From Cellvibrionales bacterium (GTDB taxonomy: Bacteria > Pseudomonadota > Gammaproteobacteria > Pseudomonadales > UBA7239): a stretch of DNA of 64,000 bases. Within the stretch, counting starts at the first letter, position 1, and every line of letters begins with the position of its first letter. The stretch lies in assembly GCA_016713115.1 (NCBI GenBank), contig JADJPU010000001.1:2046001-2110000 (forward strand), written 5' to 3'. Under the pieces are notes generated by a model. It saw only the letters and a program-made list of their open reading frames with translations. It searched no databases and was not told where the DNA came from. Position numbers and translations under genes: made by a program. Positions 61,606 to 64,000 of this stretch are shown in pieces.

Positions 61606-62350
61606 CCTCCTGCCTGTTGTTATCGCAACCTGCGCGCTGTTCGTTAGTGGCTGGCTGGCTGCATCGCCACAACCGCTGCGGGTGACAGGCATCGCCACCC
61701 ACACAGGCAACCGGCAGCCGGCCTACAGCGAACATCACACCATCACACGCGAACAACACAGCGTGCGCTATCTCGGCACTGATGACAGCCTGCTGGCCAG
61801 CAAAAACCTGCATTACACGCACGGCTACAACACGCCGGTATACACCCTGGAAGACACACGCTTTGCGCGCCAGACCGGTAGCCTCTGGCAGGATGGCGCG
61901 TTTGTGGTGTTCCAGCAGGAACAAACCGGTAAACGCCATGAAGACACTTTTCCTCCGGACAACAAGCTGGTGATCGATGCCGGCTTTGACCATTTCATCC
62001 GCTCCCAATGGGATGCACTGGTCGCGGGCGAGGTGCTGCCGTTTACCTTTGTGGTGGCGGATCCGCTGGTGGCACTGGACATGCAGTTGCAGCAAATCCC
62101 TGCTGCCGACTCCCCGATTGTCGAGAAGCGCGACGACTACCGCTACTTTGTCGCCAGCAGCAGCCATCGGCTGATCAGCTGGGCAGTGCCTGAAATTCAT
62201 GTCGCCTATGACGAAAAAGAAAAACTGCTGCGAATGTACCAGGGCTTGTCCAACATCACCGATGACAATGACAAGCGCCAGAATGTGCTAATACGCTACC
62301 GATACGATTTTGCGCCAACGATTGCGCCAGGAGAGCAGGGCAATGACTAA
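61598..62350 (+). CDS. Secreted (periplasmic) protein of unknown function
   Basis: A 250-aa protein with a Sec signal peptide (RNLLPVVIATCALFVSGWLA, cleavage after AAS). The rest is beta-rich (YSEHHTITREQHSVRYLGTD, LVIDAGFDHFIRSQWDALVA, LLRMYQGLSNITDDNDKRQN), with the VIDAGFDxFIR...W and YQGxSN blocks conserved in proteins of these clusters, as far as I recall. Likely lipid- or envelope-associated. Overlaps the next gene by 8 bp. Confidence 0.75.
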   Translation: MRNLLPVVIATCALFVSGWLAASPQPLRVTGIATHTGNRQPAYSEHHTITREQHSVRYLGTDDSLLASKNLHYTHGYNTPVYTLEDTRFARQTGSLWQDGAFVVFQQEQTGKRHEDTFPPDNKLVIDAGFDHFIRSQWDALVAGEVLPFTFVVADPLVALDMQLQQIPAADSPIVEKRDDYRYFVASSSHRLISWAVPEIHVAYDEKEKLLRMYQGLSNITDDNDKRQNVLIRYRYDFAPTIAPGEQGND

Positions 62351-62834
62351 TGTCACCATCAGCAGTTTGTCTACCAACAATGACGTACTCGAGAAAATAT
62401 ACAGTGACAGCCGTCTGGCCAACTTTATTGAAGCCTCCCGCACACCACTGCGCATTGCCTGCAACACCGACAAATATTTCCCGCTGATTGTACCGCTGTG
62501 GTTCCTGTTTGACGGCCAGGCATTCTGGTGTGTTACGCACAAGGATGCGAAATTGCTGAAATATCTCTATCGTGATCAGCGAGTGGGTTTCGAGATCGCC
62601 AATAATGATCCGCCCTACGCCGGCGCACGTGGCCACGGTATGGTGGAGATCATCCCGGAAAAAGGCCGCGATATGCTGCCAAAACTGTTGAAACGCTACC
62701 TGATTCGCGAGGAGAGCCGTCTGGCACAGTGGTTACTGGCGCGTTCGGACGATGAAGTCGCCATTCGTCTGTGCCCGATCTACATCAACGGCTGGGATTA
62801 CCAGCAGCGCATGAGTGATACGCGCGAATTCTGA
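62343..62834 (+). CDS. Pyridoxamine 5'-phosphate oxidase-fold flavin protein
   Basis: A 163-aa split-barrel protein: SRLANFIEASRTPLRIACNT, FPLIVPLWFLFDGQAFWCVT, DAKLLKYLYRDQRVGFEIAN, GARGHGMVEIIPEKGRDMLP. The order (IATxxxDG-like strand, P(L)W(F), K...L..D.RV.FEI, G.G.(V/A)) is that of FMN- or F420-binding PNPOx-like proteins. Substrate unknown; probably a redox helper in the operon. Confidence 0.82.
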   Translation: MTNVTISSLSTNNDVLEKIYSDSRLANFIEASRTPLRIACNTDKYFPLIVPLWFLFDGQAFWCVTHKDAKLLKYLYRDQRVGFEIANNDPPYAGARGHGMVEIIPEKGRDMLPKLLKRYLIREESRLAQWLLARSDDEVAIRLCPIYINGWDYQQRMSDTREF

Positions 62835-62843
62835 GGAGCTCGC

Positions 62844-63365
62844 ATGAAAATCTTGCTTGTCATTCTGTCCATCCTGCTACTCGCAGCTTGCACCGGCCCG
62901 GACATCCAGCAGTACAACGCCTTGCAACCTGCCTTTCATGCCGAGCAGTTTTTTAATGGTCAACTCACAGCACACGGTGTGCTGAAAAACCGCAGCGGTG
63001 AGGTAACGCGCACGTTCAACGCCACCATCCATGCCTACTGGAAAAACGGTGTTGGTACACTGGAAGAACGCTTCGAATTCAACGACGGCGAGATACAGTT
63101 TCGCAACTGGACGCTCACCCCGCAGGACAATGGCCGCTATATTGCCACCGCCGGTGATGTGCTCGGCAACGGCAGTGCAGAAACCGCCGGCAATGCCTTC
63201 CATCTCGATTACACCTTGCAGATCCAGTACAACGGCAAGCCGCTTGCGTTGACAGTGGATGACTGGATGTTCCGCGTGAATGACAAGGTGGTGATCAACC
63301 GCTCCACGTTGTCGAAGTGGGGCTTCAATGTTGGCAGTATCGAGTTGACCATCCTGAAGCTGTAA
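62844..63365 (+). CDS. DUF3833-family lipoprotein
   Basis: A 173-aa protein with lipobox signal peptide (LVILSILLLAACTGP, Cys16). Mature part: FFNGQLTAHGVLKNRSGEVT, WKNGVGTLEERFEFNDGEIQ, WMFRVNDKVVINRSTLSKWG. These are the DUF3833 blocks (FNG.l.a.G...dr.G.v.r.F, LdE.F.y.dG, W...dG.y.g). Last gene of the operon and a regular member of LitR/CFA clusters. Confidence 0.92.
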   Translation: MKILLVILSILLLAACTGPDIQQYNALQPAFHAEQFFNGQLTAHGVLKNRSGEVTRTFNATIHAYWKNGVGTLEERFEFNDGEIQFRNWTLTPQDNGRYIATAGDVLGNGSAETAGNAFHLDYTLQIQYNGKPLALTVDDWMFRVNDKVVINRSTLSKWGFNVGSIELTILKL

Positions 63366-63472
63366 GGCGTAATTGATCACACCCTACAATATCTTGCTTT
63401 GTCCGCCGATATTGCCCCGTTAACGTTTCCTAACCTGCCGACTGTAATAAGCGCTGTAACTTATTGATAAAT

Positions 63473-63596
63473 ATGGCGGGGAGGTGACCGTTAAATTAAA
63501 GGAATATCACATTGATAAATAAGTAAATATTATTATTTATCTTGCAAAATGTGCCCCCACTTGTGCCCCCAAATTGGATTCCTTCGCGGGTTCAAA
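63473..63596 (+). repeat. Direct repeat copy B (right end of the 17-kb segment)
   Basis: Counterpart of 46203-46327. The 48-bp block 63549-63596 matches at 47 positions. GTGCCCCCA units at 63551-63559 and 63563-63571. Copy B continues as TTCAAATCCG, closer to a complete tRNA T-loop than copy A. The surrounding 63366-63751 gap contains no gene I can support, and no integrase gene is present on either side within the window. Confidence 0.75.
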
Positions 63597-63751
63597 TCCG
63601 TATCAGTAATTTCCGGAGGCTCGCCGGTTAAAGCATCAGTTGCATATTCACTCAGGGTGCCATGATGCCTCAAACCTCTTTTCTTGGGAATTCTCCTGAA
63701 ACCGCAGACAATGTCCGACGCGATTTGTTGTAGATAGTTAGGTGGCTTGGC

Positions 63752-64000
63752 ATGTTGGCAATGGAAGAAGTTGAAGAGAACTGCTGGGTATTCCACTGGG
63801 ATGAAAAGTACCGGGCAGCTGACCCCCAGTTGGACAAGGCCATTGATGCCTGGGAGGCCGGTTACTGTGAGCGGGCAGAGGACATCCTCAAACGCCTTTT
63901 GCGCCAATTTCCCTTGCATATCGATGCGTTGCATCATCTGGCTGTTTTCTACAGTCAGCTTGACCTGCATGTCGAGGCCTATATGGCTGCACAGGCGGCT
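63752..64000 (+). CDS. TPR-like protein, 5' part (runs off the window)
   Basis: Open frame of 83 codons to the right edge, starting at ATG 63752 with AGGTGG about 8 bp upstream. The peptide is helical with a tetratricopeptide-like repeat (LDKAIDAWEAGYCERAEDIL, RQFPLHIDALHHLAVFYSQL). Probably a small TPR/Sel1-type scaffold protein; the rest is outside the window. It lies beyond repeat B and so may mark the resident chromosome. Confidence 0.6.
   Translation, partial: MLAMEEVEENCWVFHWDEKYRAADPQLDKAIDAWEAGYCERAEDILKRLLRQFPLHIDALHHLAVFYSQLDLHVEAYMAAQAA

Noticed and set aside
63533..63970. 145-codon minus-strand open frame across repeat B
   Set aside because: It reads through the repeat and antisense to the TPR-like gene; its end (NPIWGHKWGH) is just the GTGCCCCCA repeat translated.
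1..64000. CRISPR arrays and rRNA genes
   Set aside because: I looked for regularly spaced repeats and conserved rRNA blocks and saw none.

Overview
The window is a chromosomal segment of a gammaproteobacterium, probably from the Cellvibrionales/Pseudomonadales side. Evidence for this is the gacA(uvrY)-uvrC-pgsA core, recA-recX behind a LexA box, a gammaproteobacterial-length purL, and Wsp-type and LitR-type modules. Base composition is mixed: mostly moderate GC, an AT-rich patch at about 50.1-52.9 kb and a GC-rich operon at about 53.8-63.4 kb.

Layout. 0-3.7 kb: tail of a histidine kinase, FixJ-like regulator, GT-C-type membrane protein, malate dehydrogenase and a 42-aa membrane peptide. 3.7-9.8 kb: a complete Opp/Dpp-type peptide importer on the minus strand (binding protein, two permeases, two ATPases), interrupted between its ATPase genes by a plus-strand vapBC module. 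10-20.8 kb: a defence-like island with a tandem AAA+ ATPase, a tightly overlapping three-gene operon (unknown protein, TDP1-like HKN phosphodiesterase, SNF2-family translocase), an unknown helical protein, a HEPN protein, a small basic protein and a WYL regulator. 20.9-34.1 kb: housekeeping genes (CoA-transferase III/racemase, recA, recX, MCP, purL, uvrY, uvrC, LLM oxidoreductase, pgsA). 34.1-36.4 kb: small conserved proteins and two HTH-PAS regulators. 36.6-44.0 kb: a complete Wsp-like chemosensory operon whose receptor is a soluble globin-coupled MCP and whose only extra output is a stand-alone receiver. 44-46.2 kb: a Fur-box gene, a DUF167 gene and an HPP-family membrane protein.

46.2-63.6 kb is bracketed by two ~125-bp direct repeats (47 of 48 bases identical over their best part) and looks like an integrated or rearranged segment without an integrase in view. 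It starts with broken gene fragments, then carries a diverged second copy of the pgsA neighbourhood (LLM 3' end, pgsA, DUF4870, conserved protein, DUF167). Next comes an AT-rich MazG plus nuclease-helicase-S24 peptidase pair. Last is a long, tightly overlapping operon headed by tandem MerR-type operators (DUF523/DUF1722, MerR/LitR-like, NTF2, SDR, FAD oxidoreductase, DUF1365, cyclopropane-fatty-acid synthase, DUF2878, periplasmic protein, PNPOx-like, DUF3833), which resembles light/oxidative-stress membrane-lipid clusters.

About ten otherwise intact genes, including purL, carry single-base indels, several in short A/T runs. This pattern points to consensus errors at least as much as to real gene decay, and I mark each case. 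The strongest candidates for new biology are the TDP1-like/SNF2 operon, the nuclease-helicase-S24 fusion with MazG, and the globin-coupled Wsp-like pathway.
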